In this document: piece by piece, positions 25,206 through 36,119 of the stretch
Numbering within the stretch: the stretch's first letter is position 1
Layout: each line of letters starts with the position of its first letter
Source of the DNA: Hanleya hanleyi
Taxonomy: Eukaryota; Mollusca; Polyplacophora; Lepidopleurida; Hanleyidae
Direction of reading: 5' to 3'
Assembly (NCBI GenBank): GCA_036873755.1
Contig: JAVTVY010020523.1
Location: 1 to 64,000 of the forward strand
DNA length: 64,000 bases
Notes under the pieces: model-generated
What the model was told of the DNA's origin: nothing
Seen by the model: only the letters and a program-made list of their open reading frames with translations
The model's database searches: none
Translations under genes and position numbers: made by a program

Positions 25206-25637
25206 CTCGCATATAGCCCGTTTTCCCTCTCGCTGATTGGTGAACCGAGCGGTATAGCCCCCGTGTTTCGCCAGAATCCTCCCAAGCTTAACATGGCAGA
25301 ATAAGCAAAATTATTAATTCCCTCCTACATTCTATAAGTATTTACCGTCGTATAATTCCTGGCGGAAATTCAACCGGTCGTTGATGTTTGAAGACTGATT
25401 GCAGACGGATGAGCTCTTCACGGCAATCAAACTCTTTGCCGAACTCGATAAAACAAATGGACAGAGAGCTGGGAGGGGTTGTTTTATTGCAGGATGGAGC
25501 CGAACGACCCATGGAGCCGTGTGATCCCGGAGTGTACATGTAAGTTCATTGAGAGGCACCATGGCTTAGTAGGAACGAATGAAGAAGCCATGTCAATTTG
25601 GCTAATCAGCTACTGTGTTGTATGATATCACCTAGCC
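25206..25637. other. Unassigned sequence in element A
   Basis: A 76-codon minus-strand frame (25,562-25,332) has no recognised content. A CCAAT word in reverse complement (CTGATTGGTG) lies near 25,235. Confidence 0.4.
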
Positions 25638-25770
25638 TTGAAGTGTCTACTCCATCAGACGTCCACGATGCTCATCCATTAACATCAGATGAGTTGTTTG
25701 AGCTGATCTGTCATCACTGCTTCCGAGCTAGCATATCTAATTCCGCTTAAATCGATGCTAGGGGCCTTTC
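25638..25770 (+). repeat. Repeat fragment ending TTCCGCTTAA...GCTAGGGGCC, copy 2
   Basis: See the copy at 20,268-20,405. It abuts the capsid gene remnant of element A directly, so it may be the retroelement insertion that removed most of that gene. Confidence 0.7.
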
Positions 25771-25789
25771 TTTGACGCACTCATGAGAA

Positions 25790-26010
25790 ATGAGAAATAT
25801 CCACCTGCTGAAACAGAGAATGAAGCCAGAGATTTTTCGGAGTTACCGGGGCATCTTTTTTAAGGTGAGGTGATTTTGACTTCCTCGTACGTGTGCACTA
25901 AATCCAGATACTCAGTATCGGCGTTGGTGATGGCGAATTGGATGGGGCATGTAGGCATGATGCAGGAGAGGGGTGTCCTTCTTCGGCACTGCTCTGGATT
26001 GGTGGTACGT
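25790..26010 (-). pseudogene. Element A: major capsid protein remnant
   Basis: Only the N-terminal part remains. The frame NADTEYLDLVHTYEEVK (near 25,875-25,930) matches NADTAYVDLAHTYLYVK of the capsid gene in element B. A second piece near 25,795-25,840 matches the FQQVDIF region in another frame. About 85 percent of the gene is gone. Confidence 0.75.
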
Positions 26011-26039
26011 TGGATGAAAGCCATGTATTGCAAAGATAA

Positions 26040-26400
26040 ATGCGTTATTCGAAATGCGTCGTCCCTTCGATAGTCGTCGACTGTGGGTTCGCCTCGGGTT
26101 CGCCACAGGTATTTCATGCCTTGGCTGCGGGACGCGATCAAGACGCGTCTTGACAGCTTAGCCTGAAGTTGGACGACCTGATTGGTCGGTTCATCAATGG
26201 ATGCATCTCCTAGTGCTTTTTCAAGTACTTTGAAGCCACGAGTCACCAGCGGGAGAAATGGTTGGACGACGCTGCCAAGCACATTTTCAAGTCTACACCC
26301 TCGTTGAATATGCACCCCACTGAACACGGACAGGCCATCTTCGGCTTGATTGGTGTAACTAGCCATGTAGGTGAGTCTACTGAACTGGTAAGGCACCTTC
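26040..26400 (-). pseudogene. Element A: pVI-like minor virion protein remnant
   Basis: Minus-strand frame opening MPYQFSRLTYMASY, then VFSGVHIQRGCRLENVLGSV and FLPLVTRGFK. It aligns with the 135-residue gene at 38,045-38,452 through its amphipathic region. The basic tail is degraded and the frame runs into the capsid remnant, which gives a false fusion. Confidence 0.75.
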
Positions 26401-26980
26401 TTTGTGCAAAGTGTGCTGCTCGGACCTGGTGGTAATGAAGCGTCAGTACAACTTTACCATGCTCGAATGCGATCGGGTGTCCGGTATCTTCTTTTATATC
26501 GATGATGATGAAAGAGTTGTAGCAGGGAACGTTGCCGTCTCCGACCGTGTGTGACTCGACCATATAACTTCTCTTTCATGCCCGACGTGCTGCAGGTGGA
26601 ATCGGCTGTGAAGCCCATCTCGGTGGGTCCAGTCAATTGCAATCCTAGCAGATGCCGTAATTCTATATCCACGGTGTCCGTCAGCCGCAGTTGAAACTTT
26701 CGATTGCATTTTTGTACCTCATCTTCACTGCACCCACGAACGGAAGTGATTCTGTCTTTGTCCCCACCTGTCAACAGAGCTTACCAAATCTAAGATCGCA
26801 CAACGCCTGGATAAGCACTCTCGGTGGAGTGGTATTGGTCTTGAGAGAGTTAATAAGATTTACGATGTGCCCTCGTACGTGATCATGTATCACACCTTGT
26901 CCTCTTTCCCCTTGTACCAGGTGTACGGGTACTGGATATCTACAAGGCCACGTTCCCAGCGTCCATGTTTGGGGTGGTGA
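26389..26980 (-). pseudogene. Element A: penton-like minor capsid remnant
   Basis: The C-terminal strand region is clear (IDIKEDTGHPIAFEHGKVVL, TLHYHQVRAAHFA). The middle is present in shifted frames, and the N-terminal VDIQYPY-type region shows near 26,940. At least three frame changes; the first 40 or so codons are missing. Confidence 0.75.
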
Positions 26981-27300
26981 TTTGAACGGTTTAAATGAGG
27001 ATGCCCGTTTTGGTGTGCTGGGCGACAAGTCCGGTTCCCACTTGGTTTCTCATGCCATTGCGGCCTTATCGGGCGCGGTGACTTCCGGAAGATGGGTACC
27101 GTGGGTTGCTGTATCTCTGCTGCATCCAGGTTCAGCGCTGGATTTCCCCACCAATTCTCGCTGCATATGCACGTCTTTCAGTCCTCGGGCAAACACCTCC
27201 CATCCTTGAGGATCGGTCATGTGGGTGCCGCCGTTCTGTAAGACAGTTTTCTCCTTAGCGTAGGAGACATTTTGTCGCACCAGCGTTCTAAGACATGTCT
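26981..27300 (-). pseudogene. Element A: Pro-rich core-like protein remnant
   Basis: Matches the middle of the 287-residue gene at 39,274-40,137: HMTDPQGWEVFARGLKDVHM and QRELVGKSS align with its GWEVFAQGLKDMHVPQELVG segment. The N-terminal third and the Pro-rich linker are not visible. Confidence 0.7.
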
Positions 27301-27499
27301 TATACTAGACCAACTTGGCCTTCTGGGTCGGGATCAGTAATACGTTGCTTTTTAACTGGTTATACCCGATCTCTCTAAAACTCTGTACAAGGTCGGAGTC
27401 CGCACCGCGTACCATAGTGCGGGCCAAATTTGATGGGACAGCCTTCAGAACACGAAGCATGGGTGCGCGCTTCCGCACTCGAGCGAACATAATGTACAA
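27301..27499 (-). pseudogene. Element A: small basic virion protein remnant
   Basis: MFARVRKRAPMLRVLKAVPS followed by ARTMVRGADSDLVQSF and NQLKSNVLL. It corresponds to residues 1 to about 60 of the 113-residue gene at 40,134-40,475. The C-terminal basic and hydrophobic part is lost. Confidence 0.75.
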
Positions 27500-27679
27500 C
27501 CAACGCTAGAACACACAACCTTTTTATTCTTGGTGGGTACGTACTGGACACCCTGTATCACTACAGAGAAACAAATTCAACAGGAATGGTGTTTGTGTTC
27601 TTATTTTTTCTTATCTCTTTCACCCCCAGCTGGAGGAGCCACTGTGGGTGTGTTTACATAATGATGGGCGTTTTAGCCT

Positions 27680-28025
27680 TTTTGTATTTACACGTGGTGC
27701 GTCTCCTCATGAAAGATACCACTACGCAGTCATCGGTGGTCGGGCATGTCTTGCTTCAGGTAGATGAGATGATACCCGTGGTGAGGGTTTCTTGCATCTT
27801 CTAAAACTTCTAACGGAAACTGAGTGCGACCGGGATATACTTGTCTCGCCAGGTGCAGCAGTTGAGTGGTGCCTCTCGGGTGGTGCCTACAGGCGGGTTG
27901 GGCACAGAGCTGATGAGCGCCACGTCGTAAAACACAACCCCATCAGGGTTAACAGTGTCACCACAAAGCCCACTTGTGATTTCCGCCGTTTGTATCTGGC
28001 GGAGAGGCGGTCGCACTTTGTCCAT
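27680..28025 (-). pseudogene. Element A: membrane protein and packaging ATPase fused by an internal deletion
   Basis: The minus-strand frame starts with the N-terminus of the membrane protein (MDKVRPPLRQIQTAEI, then GVVFYDVALIS) and passes within about 50 codons into the C-terminal end of the ATPase (CTWRDKYIPVALSF). In element B these two regions are about 700 bp apart, so the Walker A and B segments and the Thr-rich stalk were deleted in one step. Confidence 0.75.
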
Positions 28026-28084
28026 AGAACTGTGTTCATGGTCGAGCGTGGAATAAACATTGACGGATGTGGCTCTTGGTTTTA

Positions 28085-29086
28085 TAGCAGTTTCACCTGG
28101 TTAGCCTGGACACAGGAATTTAACGAACTTGGCCATCCTTGCCATTTCACGAGATGCACCGTCTTGTCGTAATCTTGCAATGTTTTCAGTATAGACTGTA
28201 ACTGCACGTCGTAAAAAGCCCCTTGCTATGGTTCACCGTGAAGGTTTTTCAGTTCATACGCCCGCGGCTGTCAGGATAAGCGGTGTTTTATCACAAAGTT
28301 CTCTTCGCTCCAGTTGGCGAGGCAACGGTTCTCGAACTTGCCCTTGATTTTACTTATCGGTACTGGGTCCCCGATCGAGAACACCTCTTTCCGTCGTGGT
28401 TGTGGTTGAATGAGGTACAAGATACGCCGGATTTCGTTGCGCTTGGTAACGGTGATGAGTGCTCTCTGAATAGTACGATGATAGGCTCGATTGTAACCGG
28501 CCACAAGTTTTGGGAGGACATCGATGTACCGCCTTGTCTTCTTATAGATGAAATATTTGCACATACCTCATTTTTAGCGTACGACATTATCCTTTCTACG
28601 ACGGGAGTCCTGGTCTCGTAGTACGTGGGGAAAAAGAACACCTGGGTTTTCAGAAACAATTGGTAGTGTTGATGATTTTCGTGCCTTTTGCGAATACAAT
28701 GGTTTGCGACTCCTCTTGAAGATTCGCTTGAACGCGGTCACAAGATTCTCTCCCGTTTTGGTCCGGATGGGTCCAACCCACGCAGTATATCAATGCAAGT
28801 CAAGATAAACCAGTTATCATCATTGAGTTGGGCGAAGGCACTCATATCGACAAAATCCGCTTTGGGTATCTTTACCTCCAACAATGGCCCGGTTTCATGG
28901 AGAATGGCGGTGGGCGGCTCGATGTTAGATATAGGTATGTTGTTATTTTCGAACAATCTAGCTCGAACTTGGGTCCGTTTTGTATTACCTGGGACTGGTC
29001 CATTCGATAGAGGGCCGACAATGCACTATAGACGGCAGAACTCTGTTGTAATACATCGTGTCCAACACCTTCTCCCACCTCCTCAT
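28085..29086 (-). pseudogene. Element A: integrase pseudogene
   Basis: ATG at 29,086. Recognisable pieces in several frames include VDMSAFAQLNDDNWFILTCI (28,740-28,850), the KTQVFFFPTYYETRTPVVER and E-box region (28,600-28,660), ARRYIDVLPKLVAGYNRAYH (28,470-28,530) and a C-terminal chromodomain trace at 28,090-28,200. It matches the element B integrase over its full length but has at least five frame changes. Confidence 0.8.
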
Positions 29087-29099
29087 GGTGAAACCGGAG

Positions 29100-29638
29100 T
29101 GGGAATACAGGCGTCAACTTTCGGTAGGGCATTATGGTAGTTCGAGAAGGTGAGATTAGCGACACTGGCTGACTGAGATTTTCCGAATAGTCCATCACAT
29201 CGTCCTCCGTCCTATTGATGCGATTGATGATTTGTTCATTCATTGGGTTCTCCAGTGGGTCGTCTATGGCACGAGACAAGGCAAACTCGAGAGCTGCTGT
29301 AAACAGCTGTTTCATAATAGGCACCACCTTCGCGAGGGCCGTCCATAGATCAGGGTGAAGCCGATTACGGAATCGTTATAACGACCTAAGCGTGCGAAGA
29401 ACGAACCGCGGTGTAGGTAGATTGCATGCTCAATGTTTAGCAGTTTGCCGTCGAGGTCACGGCTCAACATCAGTTTCAGTTTGATCCACCCGTCATGGTG
29501 TAGAGTAACCTTATTCGATATGATGTTAGGGGTCGAGTCACAGGTCACCCGGTCTTCCACGATGGAGACTCTATCTTCATAGACGCGTAGCCCAACTCGG
29601 GTGTTAGACCTCGGAGGGTTCGAATAATTGAGCGACAA
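29100..29638 (-). pseudogene. Element A: PC4-like double-repeat protein remnant
   Basis: Frame from 29,638 with VGLRVYEDRVSIVEDRVTCD, VTLHHDGWIKLKLMLSRDLD and FFARLGRYNDSVIGFTL. A second frame continues with VVPIMKQLFTAALEFALSR and an acidic tail. It is the counterpart of the gene at 43,397-43,975. One frame change near 29,320 separates the parts. Confidence 0.7.
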
Positions 29639-29640
29639 AT

Positions 29641-30359
29641 GACCCTCGTAAGTATAACGTAACCGTCACTGACCATCCCACACGCGCATGCACATGGCTT
29701 TCGTATACTGTATTATAATACTACAGGGTGCCGTAGTATGTTATGCTGTGACGTCAAGTGATCGGGAACGACCTTTGACCTGTATTCCCTATATGTATTC
29801 TGCGTATGCGAGAAAAGGCAGGGTAAATTGTCGTTTGCAGTCACATGACCGGAAAAGCCCTTCACAAAGGTCAACCTGAAGTGACTTCACAAATTTCATT
29901 CGGAGGTCAAAGGTTAACCCGACACGAGATCTACTCTCTCATCCTCATAACAGGGGTCCAACACTCCAACACAGGCTAGACGGTAGTCGTTCAGATAGCA
30001 TGCGCTGTTCGCAGATTACTACTCTCTCTCTCTCTACCACTCAGAAACTAACAAAGCACGACGATTTTCCATAAAAAGGGCCTCGATAGCTCAACTTGTG
30101 TTTCCGTATACGCGTATTCGCAATGTCAAGCCGGAGGATAGAGATACCCCTGTGGTACCCTAGGGGTGCAGTCCACACTTACCATGATTTCGCACAAAGT
30201 GGCCCCTAATTTCATAATAAGGAAGGCCGTCCCTTTTTGACAGTATGGTAATTCTTCTCCCAACTAACTGATGTCTATAGTATCACCCTGCTGGACGTAA
30301 CCATTTCTCCAAACGAGGATAAAACAATCGCTTGTTGATCGCACCTACGCGCCACTACA
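29641..30359. other. Non-coding DNA right of element A
   Basis: Includes a CT-dinucleotide run near 30,025. No gene and no terminal inverted repeat for element A recognised. Confidence 0.5.
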
Positions 30360-31710
30360 GAGTTAATCGTGTCCAACCTGTAACCATCTCGGTCATCTAT
30401 ATGCGGTAAGACTGACCCTGGGATCGTGTGTATCCATGTTCAGCCTACTTTCGGCAACTGCTGGAGGGAATTTCCATAAATCAATACCACGTGACTTCGT
30501 CAGCCAATCAGCTGAGGTCTACCGACGTAACCCCAACGTAACTCGCCATTTTCGAGTCATGTGATGAACTACTTGTTCAAAATTTCAGATCCACCACACC
30601 TCTTGGATGATATGAAAGTTATACATACCTATATATTTTGTAAGCCCAGGCAATATCTGTTTCTGAAGTGATATGAAAGCCTGTAATTTATCAGATTTCT
30701 CCAGTCTGTTCTCCGCCGGATGAAGGCCGAACAGAATCCGGTAAAACACCAGATATCGCTCCGCGATAATGGAGACACACGATTCGCAAGCCATCTTATG
30801 GATGGCGAAGTGTACGCAAATGAATCGTGTCTAATATTGAATATCTGGCTGGCTAAAATCTGCACTTATTCGGGGAGCGAAAATGATGATTCCTTTCTAG
30901 CGACAAAAATTGTACAAAAAAATGGTAGGTCGACCCCCGGGTTTTTTCACCATTTTAAAACGGGAAACACTTAACATGCATATAAAAGAAAATCATTTCA
31001 TGTTTTCTCGGGGTTGTGTGTCGAATTTGACATATTTGCAAACATTTTATGGAGTTTTTCAGAAAAGTTGAAGAAAGTTTAAGGAGGATTGCACGTCTTT
31101 CCTTTTCAATTTCAATAGCTCACTTGTCGCCTGAAATAATGGCTTGAGTGTGCCCATTTAGAAAATATATACTTTTAAAGAGTTTTGTTAAGATTTTCCA
31201 TCTATTTAAGCATTTGCGTACACTTCGCCATCCATAAGCTGGCTTGTGAATCGTGTGTCGCCATTATTGCGAAGCGATATCTGATACTTTACCGCATACT
31301 GTTCGGTCTTCATCCGGCGAAGAACAGATTCGAGAAATCTGATAAATTACAGGCTTTCCATACTAATTCTGAAACATATATTGTCTGAGCTTACAAAAGA
31401 TACAGATATGAATAACTTTCGTATCATAGAGGTGTTGTACAGCACATGACTCGGAAATGGCGGGTTACGTTGAGGTTATAGACTGCAGTACTCTCTATTA
31501 AATCAAGTAGAAGGGTCCAATACTATAGGCTAGTTGAGGCTACGTCGGTGGAGTTTAGCTGATTGGCTGACGATATCACGTGGTGTTTATTTCGGCGAAT
31601 TCCCTCATATAGTTGCCGAAAGTAGGCTGAAAATGGATACACACAATCCCAGGGTCAGTCTTACCGCGTATAGATGACCCAGATGGTTACAGGTTGCTAT
31701 TTAAGGCCGA
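30360..31710. repeat. Long inverted repeat, arms of about 450-500 bp
   Basis: The left arm (about 30,360-30,825) and the complement of the right arm (about 31,205-31,710) match with moderate divergence. Shared words: TTCAGCCTACTTTCGGCAAC, CCAATCAGCTGA and TTCGGCCTTCATCCGGCG (with substitutions). The loop is about 380 bp. Each arm carries a related open frame reading inward-to-outward: minus strand MACESCVSIIAERYLVFYR and plus strand LACESCVAIIAKRYLILYR, both followed by ILFGLHPA and then EKSDKLQAF. I do not recognise the peptide. Confidence 0.75.
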
Positions 31711-33009
31711 AGAATCGAACCCATTCCTGTTTTAGCCGCATACAATGGTGTGGACTGCCTAGGGTATCCGATGGGTATCTGTTGTACGTATTCTCATATA
31801 CCATCATAATTTGCATTAGCATGTGTTATGAAAGCAATAAATCATATTTATACAAATTTCATGGTATGAATTTAAAAGATCCAGTGACATCATTTTAAGT
31901 TTCATAAAATATGATTCGGTCCAAAACGACTATTAATGCTTGGGCTTGTTCAGTTCCAATATACTCCGCGGAAATGCCAGTTGGCTGTCGTTACGTTTGA
32001 CTGAACACATATGGAAGGCAAAATTACTACCGTTAGCCCGTATATCTTGAGAGGTGGTTTGGTTTCGCTTCAAAAGGGCACATCGGGTTCACTTACGGAG
32101 CAGATCGGATGGAGGGAGTCGCTTTCGTCTGAAAAGCGCATTTGTTTGATTTACTTTTTTTTTCCAAGAAGGGGGAGGGAGAGACTACAGGCATGCTCTC
32201 GTTGCCAGAGTTTGCAACCTCCTAAACGTTCGGGGGAATGACCGTAAGTGGGGCGTGACATTTGACCTTGAAGGTTGACCTAGGACTCACTGAGGTCGTT
32301 TAGCAATTTGGAGTGTATCTCGAGAAGACAGGTAATGTGACTGATGTCAACAGTAGTAGAGAAACCGCAGGAACCGTCAGATGCGCATCGAGATTAGGCA
32401 CATTAAAAACACAGGCGAATACTAGTAGTGGCGTATGGACCTTCGAGTGTTTGTTATATGGAATATGACTGACCTTGGTGTGTATCCGGAGCAATCTTAA
32501 TAAATTAATATCCTGTCAATGCTCCCCAATCATGCATGTAGCTATATAGCATCTTACGTATTTCAATTGAATTTGGTGTTTTGAGCGCCCATACCATGAA
32601 TATTTAATAGCATTATGACATCATGGTCGCATCTGGACTAATCCACTTGGAGTCGGGTTGGGGAGAGAGGGTCACCGTGTCCGTTTACCCCAATATTTAC
32701 GATGACCAGTCCATATATCTACCCCGTATTATGGTTCCACAATGTTGGGACCGCGGCAATATGAAAAGACACCCCTCCAGCGTGGCGTCTAAGTCGACTG
32801 AGCCAACCAAACATTCTCTATCATTAATGTTTCCTTCAAAACACTATTGGTTGACACTCGAGTTACAATTGCCCGTTAGATCCTTCAAGCGACATATCCA
32901 AATGGGGGAGCCGATAGAATTTAATTTGAACTAGATTGTATCCGGAGAAGACAGGTGACAGTAGTAGGTAAAACTGATTTAAAGCCTCCTTTCACCCGGA
33001 TGTAGTGAC
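31711..33009. other. Non-coding DNA between the inverted repeat and element B
   Basis: A 103-codon plus-strand frame at 32,623-32,934 is not recognised. The words GAGAAGACAGGT...CAGTAGTAG occur at about 32,321 and 32,945. Confidence 0.45.
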
Positions 33010-33123
33010 GTCATGAGGAGGATTGAGGAGGAACTAGTGGCGCCATCTGTACACATTGGTGGCAAAAACCCGCACTAGGGGGAGACAACTCTGGCTGTGT
33101 CGTTCATCATCCTCTGGAGACCA

Positions 33124-34850
33124 AGATGGCGGCGTGTGGTGGTGGTCAAAATGGCGGCGTGTGGTGGTGGTGGTCAAAATGGCGGCTGTGTGGTGGTGGT
33201 GGTGGTCAAAATGGCGGCTGTGTGGTGGTGGTGGTGGTCAAAATGGCGGCCTGTGGTGGTGGTGGTGGTGGTCAAAATGGCGGCCTGTGGTGGTGGTGGT
33301 GGTCAAAATGGCGGCCTGTGGTGGTGGTGGTGGTGGTGGTCAAAATGGCGGCGCAAGGGAGCAAACGAGGCGGTGGGGAGGTCACGGGGAGAAAAAACCC
33401 TCACATTACCCTCAAAAAAACCTCTAAGCCATATAATAATAATAAACATAATCTATAGGTGTTGTACCATGTTAATAGGATCAATCTAGCATCTGTACCA
33501 CCCTAGGGTCGAGCGTTTATTGTCCCGTGTATCTCCGCAGAAAATCAACAAACAAAATGGCGGCTCCAGGATGGTGTGGGGACGCCCTTTCCACATCACG
33601 GCGTTGATCCTAACCATAGCGCCATCTGCACACACTGACGCAAGGGAGACAAGTCGTGTAGCCCAAGGGTATGGAAATAGCCGTTTTGGGAGCTAGGGGA
33701 GTTACTACTGGTCCAGTGGGGTCGAGTGATGTATCAATGTGAAGCCTATGTGAGGGGGCATCTGATGGGCTGGGTGTGGGGTTGAACTAGCGTCATTCTG
33801 CGCATGCGCGGTGGCCCAAGGGTATGGAAATAGCCGTGTTGGAGCTAGGGGAGTTACTACTGGTCCGATGGGGTCGAGTGAGGTATCAAAGTAAAGCTTA
33901 TGTGAAGGGGCATCTTACTGGACTAGCGGGTTGAAATAGCGGCCTTCTGCGCATGCGCGGTGGCCCAAGGGTATGAAAATAACCGTGTTGGGAGCTAGCG
34001 AAGCCAATAATGGTCCGATGGGGTCGTATGAGGTATCAAAGTTAAGCTTATGTGAAGGGGCATCTTACTGGACTAGCGGGTTGAAATAGTGGCCTTCTGC
34101 GCATGCGTGGTGGCCCAAGGGTATGAAAATAGCCGTGTTAGGAGCTAGCGAAGCCAATAATGGTCCGATGGGGTCGTATGAGGTATCAAAGTGAAGCTTA
34201 TGTGAAGGGGCATCTGACTGGACTAGCGGCTCGGGCGTTGTCACCATTCTGCGCATGCGCGGTGGCCCAAGGGTATGAAAATAGCCGTGCTGGAGCTAGG
34301 GGAGCTACTAATGGTCCAATGGGGTCGAGTGAGGTATCCAAGTGAAGCTTAGGTGAAGGGGCATCTGACTGGACTAGCGGCTCGGGCGTTGTCACCATTC
34401 TGCGCATGCGCATAGACGTTTTGGGATGTAGGGGAGCCTCTAATGGTCCAATGGGGTCGAGTGAGGTATCAAAGTGAAGCCTAGGTGAAGGGGCATCTGA
34501 TGGGTTGGGTGTGCGGTAGGAATATCATTTTGCGCATCCGCAGATGCAATGCGGAGCTCTCGTCCAATCAGAAGCGAGTATTTCAAATCCGCCACGGAGC
34601 TCTCGTCCAATCAGAAGCGAATATTTTGACCCGGTGCATTATGGGACATATCCAAGATGGCGGCACGTATGTTCAAGATGGCGGCACATCCGGTGTCGAA
34701 AACTGGCCATTTCTGTCGGGATGTGGTCACCTAGTGTCGAAAACTGCACCCTGTATGGGTCCCGCTAGACGTTTTGGAGCTAGGGGAGCCACGAATGGTC
34801 CAATGGGGTCGAGTGAGGTATCAAAGTGAAGCATTCGTGAAGGGGCATAT
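33124..34850 (+). repeat. Element B left terminal inverted repeat
   Basis: Nearly identical to the complement of 46,109-47,750. The outer part (33,124-33,350) is an array of GGTGGT runs separated by eight CAAAATGGCGGC or CAAGATGGCGGC words. Next comes a unique block (33,350-33,650), then a roughly 150-bp tandem repeat, each unit holding TGCGCATGCGC, GGCCCAAGGGTATG and GGGGTCGAGTGAGGTAT. CAAAATGGCGGC fits the YY1 consensus and TGCGCATGCGC the NRF1 consensus. The open frames through the GGT array, such as those giving QNGG and Val or Trp runs, are repeat artefacts. Confidence 0.9.
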
Positions 34851-35370
34851 GATGGGCTGGGTGTGGGGTTGAACTAGCGGCATTCTGCGCATGCGCAGTC
34901 TGGCCGTAGTATAGAAATAGACGTGTTGTGGTGTAGGTGGGCCCCTAGTGGGTCGATGGGATCGAGTGAGGTATCCATGTGAAGCCTAGGTGAGGGAGTT
35001 ACACTAGGGTGTCATTTCCATTCTGCTGCGCAGGTCACGTGGGGGTTGTGACGTCACTTCCGGGTTTTTCACTAAAACTACCTCCAAACATAGAAGAGTT
35101 CCAATGTTGACTTAGACGTCCGTATGTTCAACCTCCGGGTTTTGTTTTTCCCGCCCCGGCCCCCCAGCGCGAGCGCGCGCGCGAGTTCTCCGGAAGTGCG
35201 CGTCATCACCGGCAGTGCGCGCGCGGACGCATGTCAGGTCAAATGGTCACATCCAGGTCAAACGGTCCAATGTCCAATGAGACAATGTTGCGGCATCGCT
35301 ATAGTCAGAGATTGAGCACAAAAAAGGGGATTCTAGATGAACCTGGGAAAGATGGGCAGTTCCATTTGGA
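34851..35370. other. Element B subterminal non-coding region
   Basis: One more divergent copy of the TIR 150-bp unit (34,860-35,010), then a stretch rich in GCGC words (35,160-35,230) with GGTCACGTGG and TGACGTCA sites. No gene. Confidence 0.6.
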
Positions 35371-35450
35371 CCAATCAGCGGTCGAGAAAAAGAGCCAATC
35401 AGCGGTCGAGAAAAAGAACCAATCAGCGGTCGAACAATCAGCCAATCGAA
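35371..35450 (+). promoter_or_regulatory. CCAAT-box array, 24-bp period
   Basis: Three near-identical units beginning CCAATCAGCGGTCGA at 35,371, 35,395 and 35,419, plus a partial CCAATCGA at 35,442. CCAAT is the NF-Y binding core. It sits about 20 bp before the shared TTTCGCTGACGTCCGCGC word at 35,471. No gene starts just downstream on the plus strand, so its target is unclear; it may serve replication or termini. Confidence 0.7.
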
Positions 35451-35470
35451 TTGGGGTACTCACGGTGTGC

Positions 35471-35488
35471 TTTCGCTGACGTCCGCGC
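35471..35488 (+). promoter_or_regulatory. Shared TTTCGCTGACGTCCGCGC element
   Basis: The same word occurs in both arms of the element C palindrome (about 54,172-54,190 in reverse complement and 55,108-55,127), with a variant in its spacer near 54,643. It contains GACGTC. Its conservation between otherwise unrelated non-coding regions suggests a cis-acting site. Confidence 0.6.
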
Positions 35489-35610
35489 CTACATCTGGGT
35501 TCTTGTACACCCGGGTAATGTTTTCTGGACATGGATGGGTTAGCTTTGGCTCCATTCTAGGCCACTGATTGGCTAATACGGTGTTCAAAGCCACTTTCAT
35601 GCATTATGTT

Positions 35611-35977
35611 CATAGAACTTATAGTAATAATCTATACGTGTTGGACGAGTCTCTTCACTCACCGTATAGACGTACCTCAATGAAATGCCCGCTCCAAACC
35701 TAGACCAAAAACACGTACTTGGTCTGTGGGCTGATTTCATTGGCTCTCTATTTTTACTATAGTGCTCTTGCATTCTAACTTTGATGGGTTACATAGAACT
35801 TATAGTCATAAACTTGATCTATACGTGTTGGACGAGTCTTCACTCACCGTATACACGCACCTCAATGAAATGCCCGCTCCAAACCTAGACCAAAACACGT
35901 ACTTGGTCTGTGGGCTGATTTCATTGGCTCTCTATTTTTACTATAGTGCGCTTGCATTCTAACCTTGATGGGTTACA
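35611..35977 (+). repeat. 181-bp tandem duplication
   Basis: Units at 35,611-35,791 and 35,792-35,977, sharing CATAGAACTTATAGT, CTATACGTGTTGGACGAGTC and GGTCTGTGGGCTGATTTCAT with few differences. Non-coding, between the left TIR and the protease gene. Confidence 0.9.
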
Positions 35978-36091
35978 TTTTGGCCCCATCCTACACCACT
36001 GATTTCAGTTTGACTGAATCTCCACATTGGGCATTGATGCATTATGAATAAAACACACAAGACAGGGTTTTTTGGTGAGATCTCATTTTTT

Positions 36092-36097
36092 TTTATT
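36092..36097 (-). terminator. Polyadenylation signal AATAAA for the virion gene block
   Basis: AATAAA on the minus strand, about 170 nt after the protease frame ends and after the short tandem repeats at 36,120-36,290. It is a plausible shared 3' end for the pX-to-protease block. Confidence 0.5.
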
Positions 36098-36119
36098 CAG
36101 TGAACAACAACAACGTGAG

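Larger units (their letters stand above)
20800..29640. mobile_element. Element A: decayed Polinton/Maverick (adintovirus-like)
   Basis: Remnants of pPolB and RING genes lie on the left. On the minus strand are major capsid, pVI-like, penton, Pro-rich, small basic, ATPase, membrane protein, integrase and PC4-like genes, in the same order as elements B and C. All are broken. I could not find terminal inverted repeats, so the ends are approximate. Polintons are self-synthesising DNA transposons that encode virion proteins. Confidence 0.8.

Noticed and set aside
25332..25562. 76-codon minus-strand frame
   Set aside because: No domain, no promoter-like signal, lies between repeat fragments.
33056..33489. 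Plus-strand frames rich in Trp, Val or Gly in the left TIR (and mirror frames at 47,309-47,847)
   Set aside because: All three frames are open because of GGT runs and CAAAATGGCGGC units; repeat artefact in the TIR.
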